A DNA stretch of 64,000 nt from Massilia niastensis DSM 21313 (GTDB lineage: Bacteria > Pseudomonadota > Gammaproteobacteria > Burkholderiales > Burkholderiaceae_D), in contig NZ_KB908097.1 in the NCBI RefSeq assembly GCF_000382345.1, positions 1 through 64,000 on the forward strand, given 5' to 3'. Shown piece by piece: positions 15,392-24,082 of the stretch. Position 1 is the stretch's first letter; each line of letters starts with the position of its first letter. The notes below the pieces were generated by a model. It was not told where the DNA came from. It saw only the letters and a program-made list of their open reading frames with translations, and did not search any database. The translations under genes were made by a program, and so were the position numbers.

Positions 15392-16177
15392 ATGGGCCAC
15401 AATGAAATGCTGAAGACACTGGGTGTGATCATGCTTACCGGCATCGCAGTCTATGCGGTCACCTGCCTGTGGCTGTTCTTCTACCAGCAATCCATGATTT
15501 ACTTTCCTCCGAGCAGCGCCATGTTTCCCGCGCCGGCCGGCTTCACCCTGGACGTCCCGGGTGCGGTGATCAAGGTGTCCGAACGACCCGCGCAAGGCCG
15601 GAGAGCGCTGATCTACCTGGGCGGGAATGCGGAAGACGTGACGGCCAGCCTGCCGCTGCTGGATCACGCGTTTCCCGACCATGCCATCTACCTCGTGCAT
15701 TACCGTGGCTATCCGGGCAGCACGGGAAAGCCGTCGGAACCGGCGCTGGTGGCGGATGCACTGGCCGTGTTCGACCATGTCGCCGCCAGGCATGGCGAGA
15801 TCGTGGTGATCGGCCGCAGCCTCGGCGCCGGCGTGGCGATCCAGCTGGCGAGCCAGCGCCCCGTCGCGAAACTGGTGCTGATCACGCCTTTCGACAGCCT
15901 GCAGGGACTGGCTGCCCAGCATTTTCCGTATTTCCCGGTGCGCTGGCTCTTGAAGGACAAATACGAATCCTGGCGCCATGCTCCGATGGTCAGGGCGCCG
16001 ACCTTGCTGATTTCAGCCCAGCATGATGAAATCATTCCGGCGCGGAGCACGGCACAGCTGCTTTCCCGATTCGGGCATGGCGTCGCGACCATCAAGGTGA
16101 TCGAAGGGGCGAGCCATAATTCGATTTCCGACAGCGCATCCTTTATCCCCTCGCTTCAATGGGCGCGCTCGCCATGA
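15392..16177 (+). CDS. Membrane-anchored alpha/beta hydrolase
   Basis: A 261-residue protein with one N-terminal membrane anchor (TLGVIMLTGIAVYAVTCLWLFF) and an alpha/beta-hydrolase domain facing outward or the periplasm. The nucleophile elbow is GRSLGAG. The acid is probably in SAQHDEIIPA and the His in EGASHNS. The pattern resembles the ABHD13/BEM46-like group of serine hydrolases. The substrate is unknown. A second in-frame ATG lies 15 nt inside and neither start has a good ribosome site. It is 26 nt after the LysR gene on the same strand, so read-through transcription is possible. Confidence 0.85.
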   Translation: MGHNEMLKTLGVIMLTGIAVYAVTCLWLFFYQQSMIYFPPSSAMFPAPAGFTLDVPGAVIKVSERPAQGRRALIYLGGNAEDVTASLPLLDHAFPDHAIYLVHYRGYPGSTGKPSEPALVADALAVFDHVAARHGEIVVIGRSLGAGVAIQLASQRPVAKLVLITPFDSLQGLAAQHFPYFPVRWLLKDKYESWRHAPMVRAPTLLISAQHDEIIPARSTAQLLSRFGHGVATIKVIEGASHNSISDSASFIPSLQWARSP

Positions 16178-16252
16178 CGCATCCGGCCACTGCGTAGCAG
16201 CCATCTTCGACCAGCGCCATGCGCCGCACGGGCTGGTTTCCCGGCCTGCCGA

Positions 16253-16744
16253 TCAGCGGTTCGGCCGGCAGGATTTCCCCTCGTACTGATGCCGATTCAG
16301 CGCGTATGCCTTGCCGTTCCAGCGTTCGACCGGGAAGCAGAAGCCGGGGCCGCCGACTTCGATGTCCGGCCAGCCATCCTTGCCCTTGGTGGGCAGGAAG
16401 GTGGCGATGCCCGTGCCGCCCGTGAGCTTTTTCCAGCTGCCGTTCGCCTGTTTCGACACAAGCGTGTACCCTGCGCCGGCGTGCCCGAAACAGTAGGTGC
16501 CGCCCTCGGTGATGACGGCCTCGGGCCGTCCGTCGCCGTTCAGGTCACGCACGTCGGCGACTTCGCCCGGCGAATAGGTCGGCGTCGGGTCGTCGCACTG
16601 GCGCCACTGCTTTCCCTTCAGCGTGAAGCCGGCCGCCTTGAACGCAGCGGCTTCGTCCGCCGGGCTAAGGCTGGACGGCGCGCTGCTGGCCGTGGCGCTA
16701 AAGGCCAGCAGCGCCGCGGCAGCAATGAGCATGCGGGGTTTCAT
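16253..16744 (-). CDS. Secreted protein with Ca-binding DxNGDG repeat-like motif
   Basis: A 163-residue protein with a clear signal peptide (MLIAAAALLAFSATASSA). The mature part contains VADVRDLNGDGRPEAVITEGG, matching the DxNxDGxxD-type loop of FG-GAP/VCBS or EF-hand-like repeats. Three Cys residues (QCDDP, TYCFG, GFCFP) and a C-terminal KSCRPNR could form disulphides. Homologous short periplasmic proteins are common in Massilia-type genomes but without known role. It lies 73 nt downstream of the ArsR remnant on the same strand. Confidence 0.75.
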   Translation of the reverse strand: MKPRMLIAAAALLAFSATASSAPSSLSPADEAAAFKAAGFTLKGKQWRQCDDPTPTYSPGEVADVRDLNGDGRPEAVITEGGTYCFGHAGAGYTLVSKQANGSWKKLTGGTGIATFLPTKGKDGWPDIEVGGPGFCFPVERWNGKAYALNRHQYEGKSCRPNR

Positions 16745-16817
16745 GGGTGTCTTCCTTTCCGCGATGGGTGGAAACAGCCTTTATTATGCACCTGCCCGCC
16801 GCCAGCCACGGCAGCGA

Positions 16818-17018
16818 TCAGGCTTCCAGCCCACCGCTGCGCTCGAGGTCGCATACCAGACCCGGTCGCTGGCCAGGCTCCAGGGCGTGCGCACGCCGAG
16901 CCGTCGAAGCGCGCCGCCACGTCCCCGTGCTCATTTCCTCGTGGCGCAGCAGGCGCAGGATCTCGCGCCGGATCGGGTCGGCGATGGCCTTGAAGACATC
17001 GTTCAGCGGCACACTCAT
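16818..17018 (-). pseudogene. Decayed ArsR-family regulator
   Basis: The first ~32 residues (MSVPLNDVFKAIADPIRREI, then LRLLRHEEMSTG) match the N-terminus of ArsR-type HTH regulators. The natural continuation, DVAARFDGS, appears only in the -1/+2 frame, and the recognition helix and wing that should follow are absent. The open frame ends after 66 residues against about 100 in the family. A frameshift plus deletion is the simplest reading. It lies divergently beside a VOC-family gene; intact loci of this type often pair an ArsR regulator with VOC or SRPBCC genes. No SRPBCC gene is present here. Confidence 0.65.
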
Positions 17019-17167
17019 TCGATGGATTTCTAATGAGATGACTATCTACATACCAGGTGGGACGAAGTGGCGTGTCAAGCCATCCGGCAGTTGCGCGAAG
17101 CTGCCCAACAGCGTAGTGTCGTCCATGCCCTTCATCGCCGCTGTCCAACCATCCTGAGGAGATTCCC

Positions 17168-17635
17168 GTGAATACAACGAAGCCAGTGGAAGATGGCATG
17201 CATACCGTGACCCCGCACCTTGTCTGCGCGGGAGCGTCCGAGGCGATCGCGTTCTATGCCCGTGCGTTCGGGGCCGAGGAAGTGATGCGCCTGCCCGAAC
17301 CGGGCGGCAAGCTGGCCCATGCGGCGGTGCGCATCGGCGATTCGATGGTGATGCTGATGGACGAATTTCCCGACTGGGATGCGCACGGGCCGCTGGCGCT
17401 GGCCGGTACGCCGGTGACGCTCCACCTGGCGGTGCCCGACGTCGACGCCGCCTACAAGCGGGCCGTCGAGGCCGGCGCCACCGGGCGCATGGCGCCGGCC
17501 GACATGTTCTGGGGCGACCGCTACGGCGTGGTGGAGGATCCGTTCGGCCACCGCTGGTCGATGGCCACCCACATCCGCGACGTCGCCCCCGCGGACATGG
17601 CCGAGGCGATGAAGCAGGGCTGCCCAAGCATCTGA
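17168..17635 (+). CDS. VOC family protein (PhnB/glyoxalase-like)
   Basis: A 155-residue single-polypeptide VOC protein: VTPHLVCAGASEAIAFYARAFGAEEV starts the first beta-alpha-beta module, and VTLHLAVPDVDAAYKRAVEAGA with GDRYGVVEDPFGHRWSMATH forms the second. This is the PhnB-like subgroup of the glyoxalase/bleomycin-resistance superfamily; enzymatic function is unassigned in most members. The start codon is GTG at 17168 with GAGGAG 7-8 nt upstream. The adjacent ArsR gene is decayed, so original regulation is probably lost. Confidence 0.9.
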   Translation: MNTTKPVEDGMHTVTPHLVCAGASEAIAFYARAFGAEEVMRLPEPGGKLAHAAVRIGDSMVMLMDEFPDWDAHGPLALAGTPVTLHLAVPDVDAAYKRAVEAGATGRMAPADMFWGDRYGVVEDPFGHRWSMATHIRDVAPADMAEAMKQGCPSI

Positions 17636-17707
17636 AGGGCAGGGTGGGAGCGGCGCCGCGCCGGCCGGGCTATCATGGCAGTTTCTCGACTTCCAGGAGG
17701 GACTGCC

Positions 17708-18553
17708 ATGAACGTGAACGAGATCCAGCGCATCGCCGCCTTCGACGACAATGGCCAGGGCGGCAACCCGGCCGGCGTGTGGATCGGCCCGGCGCTGCCG
17801 CCGGAAGCCGAGATGCAGCGCCTCGCGCACGAGGTCGGCTATTCCGAGACCGCGTTCGCGGCGCGCGCCGGCGCAGGCTGGCGGGTGCGCTATTTCTCTC
17901 CTGAAGCCGAAGTGCCCTTCTGCGGCCACGCCACCATCGCCCTGGGCGCGGCGCTGGCGCGCGAAGCCGGCGACGGCGTGTTTCCCCTTGCCCTCAACGC
18001 GGCCGCGATCACGGTCGAAGGCCGGCGCGACGGCGAGCGCGTGCGGGCCGCCCTGCAGTCGCCGCCCACGCACAGCCGTCCCGCGCCCGACGCGCTTGTC
18101 GACTCGGCATTATTGCTTTTTGGTTACAGCCGGGCCGACCTCGACCCGCGGATTCCGCCCGCGCTGGCCCATGCCGGCGCCGACCACCTGGTGCTGGCCC
18201 TGAACAGCCGCGCACGCCTGGCCGCCATGCAGTACGAGCTCGACGCCGGGCGCAAGCTGATGAACGCCCACGGCCTGGTCACGGTCGTGCTGGCCTGGGC
18301 CGAGCACGCGCAACTGTTCCATACCCGCAATCCGTTCGCTGCCGGCGGCGTCTATGAAGACCCGGCCACAGGGGCCGGCACGGCCGCGCTGGCGGGCTAT
18401 CTGCGCGATCTCGGCTGGCCGCACGGCGGGCGCGTCGAGATCGTGCAGGGCGAGGACATGGGCATGCGCTCGCGCCTGACGGCCGAGTTCAGCGAGGCGC
18501 CGGGAAGCTCGATCCGCGTTGCGGGAACTGCAAGAATGATACAAGCTTGTTAA
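17708..18553 (+). CDS. PhzF-family isomerase/epimerase-like protein
   Basis: A 281-residue PhzF-fold protein. The conserved catalytic Glu lies in YSETAFAA near residue 45; the FSPEAEVPFCGHATIALG and EDPATGAGTAALAGYLRD blocks are both intact. PhzF itself isomerises a phenazine precursor, but nothing else of phenazine synthesis is nearby, so this is one of the many orphan PhzF-like proteins with unknown substrate. AGGAGG lies 7 nt before the ATG. It is 72 nt downstream of the VOC gene on the same strand and might be co-transcribed with it. Confidence 0.92.
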   Translation: MNVNEIQRIAAFDDNGQGGNPAGVWIGPALPPEAEMQRLAHEVGYSETAFAARAGAGWRVRYFSPEAEVPFCGHATIALGAALAREAGDGVFPLALNAAAITVEGRRDGERVRAALQSPPTHSRPAPDALVDSALLLFGYSRADLDPRIPPALAHAGADHLVLALNSRARLAAMQYELDAGRKLMNAHGLVTVVLAWAEHAQLFHTRNPFAAGGVYEDPATGAGTAALAGYLRDLGWPHGGRVEIVQGEDMGMRSRLTAEFSEAPGSSIRVAGTARMIQAC

Positions 18554-18642
18554 ATACCTGCAGTAACATTTGTTGCATTTTAAATAGAGGGTAAAAAGCA
18601 CTCCTGCTCATCAGTTAAGTTTCGGGTAAGCGGATTGATAAT

Positions 18643-18667
18643 TTGAACCAGACAAAAACTGTTTCAA
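18643..18667. promoter_or_regulatory. Imperfect inverted repeat before the FeeM-like gene
   Basis: Arms TTGAACCAG and CTGTTTCAA (8 of 9 pairs) are separated by 7 A-rich bases. The repeat sits 21 nt before the FeeM-like start codon and just upstream of its AGGAG ribosome site. It could be an operator or an mRNA stem over the leader. The protein that would bind is unknown. Confidence 0.35.
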
Positions 18668-18688
18668 TTTCTCAACTAGGAGCCCGAC

Positions 18689-19474
18689 ATGGAGCTGTTC
18701 CCTGCAGCCGTTTTCAACCCGCCGAAAGCGTCGCGTGCACGCACCGCACGTGAAGCGGCCGCCGGCCGCGCGATCGAGCGCCTGCCGTTCACTGTCCGCC
18801 GGGTGGAAACCGAAGCGGACCTGCTCAAGGCTGTCCGCATCCGCCACGCGGCCTACGCCCGCCACGTGCCGGATTTCGCCCGCACCCTGGCCCAGCCGGA
18901 AGCGGCCGACTACGACGACGACACCATCGTGCTGCTCGCCGAATCCAAGCTGGACGGCACGGCGCTCGGCAGCACCCGCATCCGCACCAACCTCTACCGT
19001 CCGCTGGGCGTCGAGGAGTCGGTGGTCCTGCCCGACTGGCTGCAGGGCCGCCGCCTGGTCGAGGCCACCCGTCTCGGCATCGATGAAGGCCGCGTCGGCC
19101 GCATGGTCAAAGTGGCATTGATCAAGGCTTGCTTCATGTACTGCGAAGATAACGCCATCGACTTTTCGGTCGCGACCGGCCGTCCGCCGGTGGACCGCCA
19201 GTACGAGCAGATGATGTTCGTCGACGTGTTCCCGGAACAGGGCCCGGTGCCGCTGCGCCATGTGGGGAACATCCCACACCGCGTGATGGCGTTCGAGATC
19301 GCGACCTTCGAGGAGCGCTGGACCCAGGCCCGTCATCCGCTGCTGAACTTCTTCTTCAATACGCACCACCCGGACATCGATATCGGTCCGGCAGCCCCGC
19401 CGCCGGTGCTGGCGCTGCCGCGCCATATGGTCGGGAACCAGGCGGCTGAGCGTTGCGAAATGGCTGTAGCTTAA
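18689..19474 (+). CDS. FeeM-like N-acyl amino acid synthase (GNAT fold)
   Basis: A 261-residue protein resembling the FeeM N-acyl amino acid synthase family, relatives of LuxI-type acyl-homoserine-lactone synthases. Recognisable parts are FTVRRVETEADLLKAVRIRHAAYARH (entry helices), LGSTRIRTNLYRPLGVEESV, and VEATRLGIDEGRVGRMVKVALIKACFMYCEDN, the acetyl-CoA/ACP-type core helix. Such enzymes join an acyl chain from acyl-ACP to an amino-acid amine and may make signal or surfactant molecules. AGGAG precedes the ATG. No acyl carrier or exporter is adjacent; the next gene, 97 nt on, is a c-di-GMP signalling protein. Confidence 0.82.
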   Translation: MELFPAAVFNPPKASRARTAREAAAGRAIERLPFTVRRVETEADLLKAVRIRHAAYARHVPDFARTLAQPEAADYDDDTIVLLAESKLDGTALGSTRIRTNLYRPLGVEESVVLPDWLQGRRLVEATRLGIDEGRVGRMVKVALIKACFMYCEDNAIDFSVATGRPPVDRQYEQMMFVDVFPEQGPVPLRHVGNIPHRVMAFEIATFEERWTQARHPLLNFFFNTHHPDIDIGPAAPPPVLALPRHMVGNQAAERCEMAVA

Positions 19475-19571
19475 ATATTTATTGCATGACGGCATCACGG
19501 TAAAGCTGTATCCTTGCGCCTCAAGGCTGTCAGTAGTGACGGCGGCCCGCACGAATCCCAAGATACCGCTT

Positions 19572-22511
19572 ATGCCCACTTTAGAACCCCAGCGTCGTTC
19601 CTCCATGCCAGCCGCGGCTCATGCGGCTGTGGAGCTGGTGTTGAAGTTTTTCGGTTATTACCTGATTCCGATCGGGATCGGCATCGTTTCCCTGGTCGCG
19701 CTGTTGTTCTGGCACGACGCCTATCGCACCAGCGGCGACGTCCCGCTGTCGATGCATGTGACGGTGCAGGAAGAGGGCGCGCTCACCCCGGCCGCCGCGC
19801 TGGCCAGGGCGCAGGCCCGGCCGCTCACCAATACCCATGAAACCCATCTGTCCGAGGCGCCGGTCTGGTTCGCGTTCGAGCCGATGCCGCGCGCCGGCGC
19901 GCAGGTCATCGAATTCCCGTCGCGCCATTCGCTCGATGTCGCCTGCTGGGATGCCGCCACCCTGAGCCCGCTCGGCGCCGCCACCCGCGGCAGCGGCAGC
20001 GGCGCCCTGGAAGGGACCAAGGCCGGCTTCGCGCTGCGCCTGGCGCCGATGCCGCGCCAGCTGCTGTGCCGCGCCGGATTCTCCGGCCCGGCGCGCCTGT
20101 CGGTGCTGCAATGGCCGGCCGAGCAGTTCGACCTCTCGGTCGAGCAGTACCACCGCAAGTCGGGCCTGCTCGACGGCGGCATGATCGTGCTGGCGCTGTT
20201 CGTCCTGATCACCGCCCTGATCAACCGCCAGCCGCTGTACGTGCTGTTCGCCGGCTGGCTGATCCTGAACCTGCGCGTGGGCGCGCTGTCGGCCGGCTGG
20301 GACATCCAGTGGCTGGGGCAGACCGTTCCCTACGAGTGGCTGCTGCGCAGCCGTTCCATCACGATCACCCTGTACGGCATCGCCACCCTGACCCTGTACC
20401 AGGCCCTGCTCAGGGAACACCTGGCGGAGATGCGCTACGTCCTGCCGATGCGCATCATGCAATGGCTGTGCATGCCGATGCTGCTGGCCGCGTTCTTCCT
20501 GCCTTACCACCTGTACCTGCCGCTGATGTGGGTGATCGTGGTGTGCTGCTTCGCGGTCATGACGGTCGGCCTGTTCAAGATCATCGTGGAATCGCGCAAC
20601 CGTGTGGCCTCGTGGTTCGCGGCCTCGTTCGCGCTGACCTTCCTGGCCTCGATGGCCGAAGTCGCGGCGGCCGCGCTGGGCATGCGCGAACTGCTGGGCG
20701 TGATCAACAGCGTGACCGCGGCGCTGGCCTCGAGCCTGCTGGCCGCGCTCGCGGTGGCCGAGCAGATGCGCAGCGAAACCGAGAAGCGCCAGGAAGCCCA
20801 GGAAGAGCTGGAGCACGCCTACCAGGCGATGCCGGTCGGCCTGTTCACGCTCGACATGTACGGTCACTTCCTCAGCGTCAACCCGGCGCTGCAGAAGATG
20901 CTGGGCATCGCCACCTTCGTGCCGGGCCGCACCGCCTGGCGCCAGTTCTTCACCGAGAGCAGCTGGACCGACCTGCACGAGCAGGTGCACGCCAAGGCCG
21001 AGGCCGAGATGGAACTGACCAGCCGCGACGGCAGCCAGCGTTTCCTGGTCAGCGCCACCCTGGCGCGCTCGCGCATCGAAGGCGTGCTGCAGGATACGAC
21101 CGAAAAATACAAGGCCACCGAACAGCTGCGCTTCATGGCCAACAACGATCCGCTGACCAAGGTCTACAACCGGCGCGGCATCGAGAAGGAATTCAGCAGC
21201 GCCGCCGCCAGCCTGGCGTCGGGGCGCCCGATGGCCCTGGCCTACGTCGACCTCGACCGCTTCAAGCTGATCAACGACCTGTTCGGCCACGCGGCCGGCG
21301 ACGAAGTGCTCAAGCAGGTGTGCGAACGGATGGGCACGATGCTGGCCGGCGGCCAGCAGATCGGCCGCGTCGGCGGCGACGAATTCGTGATCGTGATGCC
21401 GGAAACGGCGATCCCGCTGGCATCGATCATCGCGCGCGGCATCGTCGACCGTCTCGGCAATACCCCGTACCGGGTGGGCGACAAGGCCTTCCATGTGCGC
21501 GGCTCGGTCGGCCTGATCGAAGTGGTGCCGGGCATGGCGATGAAGGACGCGGTCTCGACCGCCGACCGCGCCTGCCGCGAAGCCAAGACCGGCTCCGGCG
21601 AAGGCCTGGTGGTGTACGAGCGCGGCGCGGACGCATTCCGCCAGCGCGCCGCCGAGCTGGACCTGGTCGAACGCTTGTCCGGCCCCAACGCGACCGACAA
21701 CCTGCTGCTGGAGATGCAGCCGATCATGTCGCTCAAGGCGCCGCGCGAATCGCTGAACTTCGAGGTGCTGCTGCGCATGCGCGAGCCGGATGGGCGCGTG
21801 GTGCCGGCCGGTCCGGTGATCGCCGCCGCCGAGAAGAGCGGGCGCGCCAGCGTCATCGACCGCTGGGTGCTGTCGACCACCCTGGCCTGGATCGCCGAGC
21901 ATACGGACGACCTGTGCAACACCCGTTTCGTGTGCATGAACCTGTCGGGCGCCTCGCTCAACGACGAACGCTTCGTGCAGGACACCTTCGAGATCCTGGG
22001 GCGCTATGTGCACGTGGCCAGCCGCCTGTGCCTGGAAATCACGGAAAGCGTGGCGCTGCACGACCTCGACAACACGCGCCGCTTCATCGACCAGGTGCGC
22101 AACTTCGGCGTGAAGGTCGCGCTGGACGACTTCGGCGCCGGCTACACCTCGTTCTCCTACCTGAAGGAGCTGCCGGCCGACGTGCTCAAGATCGACGGCA
22201 ACTTCATCGTCAACATCAATGCGCACCCGGCCAACGTGGCGATCGTCGAGGCGATCGTCAGCCTGGCGGTGAACCTGGGCATGAAGACCATCGGCGAATG
22301 GGCGGAAGACGCGGCCACGGTCCAGACCCTGCGCGAGATCGGCGTCGACTACGTACAGGGTTATGCGGTGGCGCGTTCGATGCCGCCGGAGCGCCTGCTG
22401 GAAGGCCATTCGTCCGCCAGCTTCATCAAGGACGAGGAACTGCTGGAACTGCTGCGCGAGATCGACAATCCGCCGCCGCCGCACCTGGTCAGCGTCAGCC
22501 GCCTGCACTGA
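19572..22511 (+). CDS. Membrane 7TM-PAS-GGDEF-EAL c-di-GMP signalling protein
   Basis: A 979-residue protein. One N-terminal transmembrane helix (LIPIGIGIVSLVALLFW) is followed by an extracytoplasmic DISM-like domain (residues of about 55-200), about seven further membrane helices to residue 400, a PAS region near 420-530 (LEHAYQAMPVGLFTLDMYG), a GGDEF domain (LTKVYNRRGIEKEF; intact RVGGDEF) and a C-terminal EAL domain (signature EVL in NFEVLLRM; DDFGAGYTSFSYLKELPAD). The GGDEF site looks catalytic. The EAL motif is the EVL variant, often still active, so either making or degrading c-di-GMP is possible. Neither candidate start has a strong ribosome site; the next ATG is 33 nt inside. Confidence 0.93.
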   Translation: MPTLEPQRRSSMPAAAHAAVELVLKFFGYYLIPIGIGIVSLVALLFWHDAYRTSGDVPLSMHVTVQEEGALTPAAALARAQARPLTNTHETHLSEAPVWFAFEPMPRAGAQVIEFPSRHSLDVACWDAATLSPLGAATRGSGSGALEGTKAGFALRLAPMPRQLLCRAGFSGPARLSVLQWPAEQFDLSVEQYHRKSGLLDGGMIVLALFVLITALINRQPLYVLFAGWLILNLRVGALSAGWDIQWLGQTVPYEWLLRSRSITITLYGIATLTLYQALLREHLAEMRYVLPMRIMQWLCMPMLLAAFFLPYHLYLPLMWVIVVCCFAVMTVGLFKIIVESRNRVASWFAASFALTFLASMAEVAAAALGMRELLGVINSVTAALASSLLAALAVAEQMRSETEKRQEAQEELEHAYQAMPVGLFTLDMYGHFLSVNPALQKMLGIATFVPGRTAWRQFFTESSWTDLHEQVHAKAEAEMELTSRDGSQRFLVSATLARSRIEGVLQDTTEKYKATEQLRFMANNDPLTKVYNRRGIEKEFSSAAASLASGRPMALAYVDLDRFKLINDLFGHAAGDEVLKQVCERMGTMLAGGQQIGRVGGDEFVIVMPETAIPLASIIARGIVDRLGNTPYRVGDKAFHVRGSVGLIEVVPGMAMKDAVSTADRACREAKTGSGEGLVVYERGADAFRQRAAELDLVERLSGPNATDNLLLEMQPIMSLKAPRESLNFEVLLRMREPDGRVVPAGPVIAAAEKSGRASVIDRWVLSTTLAWIAEHTDDLCNTRFVCMNLSGASLNDERFVQDTFEILGRYVHVASRLCLEITESVALHDLDNTRRFIDQVRNFGVKVALDDFGAGYTSFSYLKELPADVLKIDGNFIVNINAHPANVAIVEAIVSLAVNLGMKTIGEWAEDAATVQTLREIGVDYVQGYAVARSMPPERLLEGHSSASFIKDEELLELLREIDNPPPPHLVSVSRLH

Positions 22512-22527
22512 GGCTGGTTCTCGGGCT

Positions 22528-22911
22528 TCAGCGGCCGGCCAGGGTCTCGCGGATGCCGGTATCGCCGAGCAGGAACTGGGCGCGCGCCTCTTTCATGGTG
22601 GCGACATCGCGCTGTATCGGCTTGGCCTGGGCCTTGGCGCGCGGCGGCGCGCTGTGGCGCTGCAGGCTGCCGGCCGGCGGCATGCTGCTGCGCTCGACGG
22701 TAAGCGGGTAGGGCTGGGCGGGCGCGGTGTCGGCGGCGGCCGGCATGCTGGCCATGCGCACGGTCACGGCGCCGTTGGTGCAGGGCTGGTCGGTCAGGGT
22801 CACGTGGCCGGCGTTGTCGATGCATTTGACGATGTCGGCTCCGGCGAAGGTCGCTGGTGCGGCCAGGCCCGCAGCCAGAATCAGGCTGAGTTGGCAGAGT
22901 TGACGCTTCAT
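22528..22911 (-). CDS. Secreted DUF4124-type protein
   Basis: A 127-residue protein with a signal peptide (LCQLSLILAAGLAAPATFA). It then has the short DUF4124-like module IVKCIDNAGHVTLTDQPC, with two Cys that probably form a disulphide. The remainder is Pro/Ala-rich and low complexity with a short C-terminal helix. Function is unknown; such proteins are periplasmic or envelope-associated. It is convergent with the large c-di-GMP gene, whose stop lies 17 nt away. Confidence 0.8.
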   Translation of the reverse strand: MKRQLCQLSLILAAGLAAPATFAGADIVKCIDNAGHVTLTDQPCTNGAVTVRMASMPAAADTAPAQPYPLTVERSSMPPAGSLQRHSAPPRAKAQAKPIQRDVATMKEARAQFLLGDTGIRETLAGR

Positions 22912-23057
22912 GGTCGTTTCCTTTCACGGAAACTGTAGTCTGCGCCTCCCGCTTCCATTCTTCTGTTCGGTGCTTCACGCCTGCGGGTTTTGTACAGTCC
23001 GGAGTGTTCTGGCTAAAATGTCCAGCTTGACCACGACCCGATAAAGGATGCCATTCC

Positions 23058-24026
23058 ATGAACCAGCCTTCGCTTCCCACTTACGACGATGTCGTCCAGG
23101 CCGCGAACCGCATCGCCGGCGCCGCCAACCGGACCCCGGTGCTGACCTCGCGCACCGTGAACGAGGAATTCGGCGCCGAGGTGTTCTTCAAGTGCGAGAA
23201 CATGCAGCGCATGGGCGCGTTCAAGTTCCGCGGCGCCTACAACGCGCTGTCGAAGCTGGGCCCGGAGCAGCGCCGCGCCGGCGTGGTGGCCTTCTCGTCG
23301 GGTAACCATGCGCAGGCGATCGCGCTGTCGGCGCGCCTGCTTGGCATGCCGGCCACCATCATCATGCCGAAGGATGCGCCGGCGGCGAAGGTGGCGGCCA
23401 CCCAGGGCTATGGCGGCAAGGTGGTGTTCTACGACCGCTACAGCGAGGACCGCGAGCGGATCGGCCGCGAACTCGCCGACAGGCACGGACTGACCCTGAT
23501 TCCGCCCTACGACCACGCCGACGTGATCGCGGGGCAGGGCACGGCCGCCAAGGAGCTGTTCGAGGAGACCGGCGCGCTCGACGCCTTCTTCGTGTGCCTG
23601 GGCGGCGGCGGCCTGCTGGCCGGATCGGCGCTGGCCACGCGCGCGCTGGCGCCGCGGTGCGCGCTGTATGGCGTCGAACCGGAGGCCGGCAACGACGGCC
23701 AGCAATCGTTCCGCTCGGGCGCCATCGTGCACATCGACACGCCCAAGACCATCGCAGACGGCGCCCAGACCCAGCACCTCGGCGAGCTGACCTTCCCGAT
23801 CATCCGGCGCGACGTCGACGACATCCTGACGGTCTCGGACGAGGAGCTGGTGCAATGCATGCGCTTCTTCGCCGAGCGCATGAAGATCGTGGTCGAGCCG
23901 ACCGGCTGCCTCGGCTTCGCGGCGGCGCGCAACATGAAGGACAGCCTGAAGGGCAAGCGGGTCGGGATCCTGGTCAGCGGCGGCAACATCGATCTTGCCC
24001 GTTTCGCCAGCCTCGTTGCAGGTTGA
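23058..24026 (+). CDS. PLP-dependent threonine/serine (3-hydroxyaspartate) ammonia-lyase
   Basis: A 322-residue fold-type II PLP enzyme. The Schiff-base Lys is in GAFKFRGAYNAL. SSGNHAQAIALSARLLGMPA holds the substrate loop, and CLGGGGLLAGSALA is the glycine-rich phosphate loop. A Ser/Gly-rich C-terminus (ILVSGGNIDL) completes the domain; there is no ACT regulatory domain, so this is not biosynthetic IlvA. Length and motifs match the serine racemase/threo-3-hydroxyaspartate ammonia-lyase group, which deaminate hydroxyamino acids to oxoacids. The exact substrate cannot be read from sequence. Confidence 0.93.
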   Translation: MNQPSLPTYDDVVQAANRIAGAANRTPVLTSRTVNEEFGAEVFFKCENMQRMGAFKFRGAYNALSKLGPEQRRAGVVAFSSGNHAQAIALSARLLGMPATIIMPKDAPAAKVAATQGYGGKVVFYDRYSEDRERIGRELADRHGLTLIPPYDHADVIAGQGTAAKELFEETGALDAFFVCLGGGGLLAGSALATRALAPRCALYGVEPEAGNDGQQSFRSGAIVHIDTPKTIADGAQTQHLGELTFPIIRRDVDDILTVSDEELVQCMRFFAERMKIVVEPTGCLGFAAARNMKDSLKGKRVGILVSGGNIDLARFASLVAG

Positions 24027-24082
24027 AGGAAGCAGCAGGGTGGACGGGCGCGCCGGGCCGGCTCGCCGTCCATCCTAGGTCA

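Noticed and set aside
17708-18553. Phenazine biosynthesis gene phzF
   Set aside because: Only the fold family matches; no other phenazine genes are present.
18689-19474. LuxI-type AHL synthase
   Set aside because: Sequence fits the FeeM N-acyl amino acid synthase branch better, and no LuxR-type regulator is adjacent.
19581-22508. 975-residue antisense frame opposite the GGDEF/EAL gene
   Set aside because: No domain, His/Arg/Gln-rich composition typical of antisense GC-rich DNA, and the plus strand encodes intact 7TM-GGDEF-EAL.
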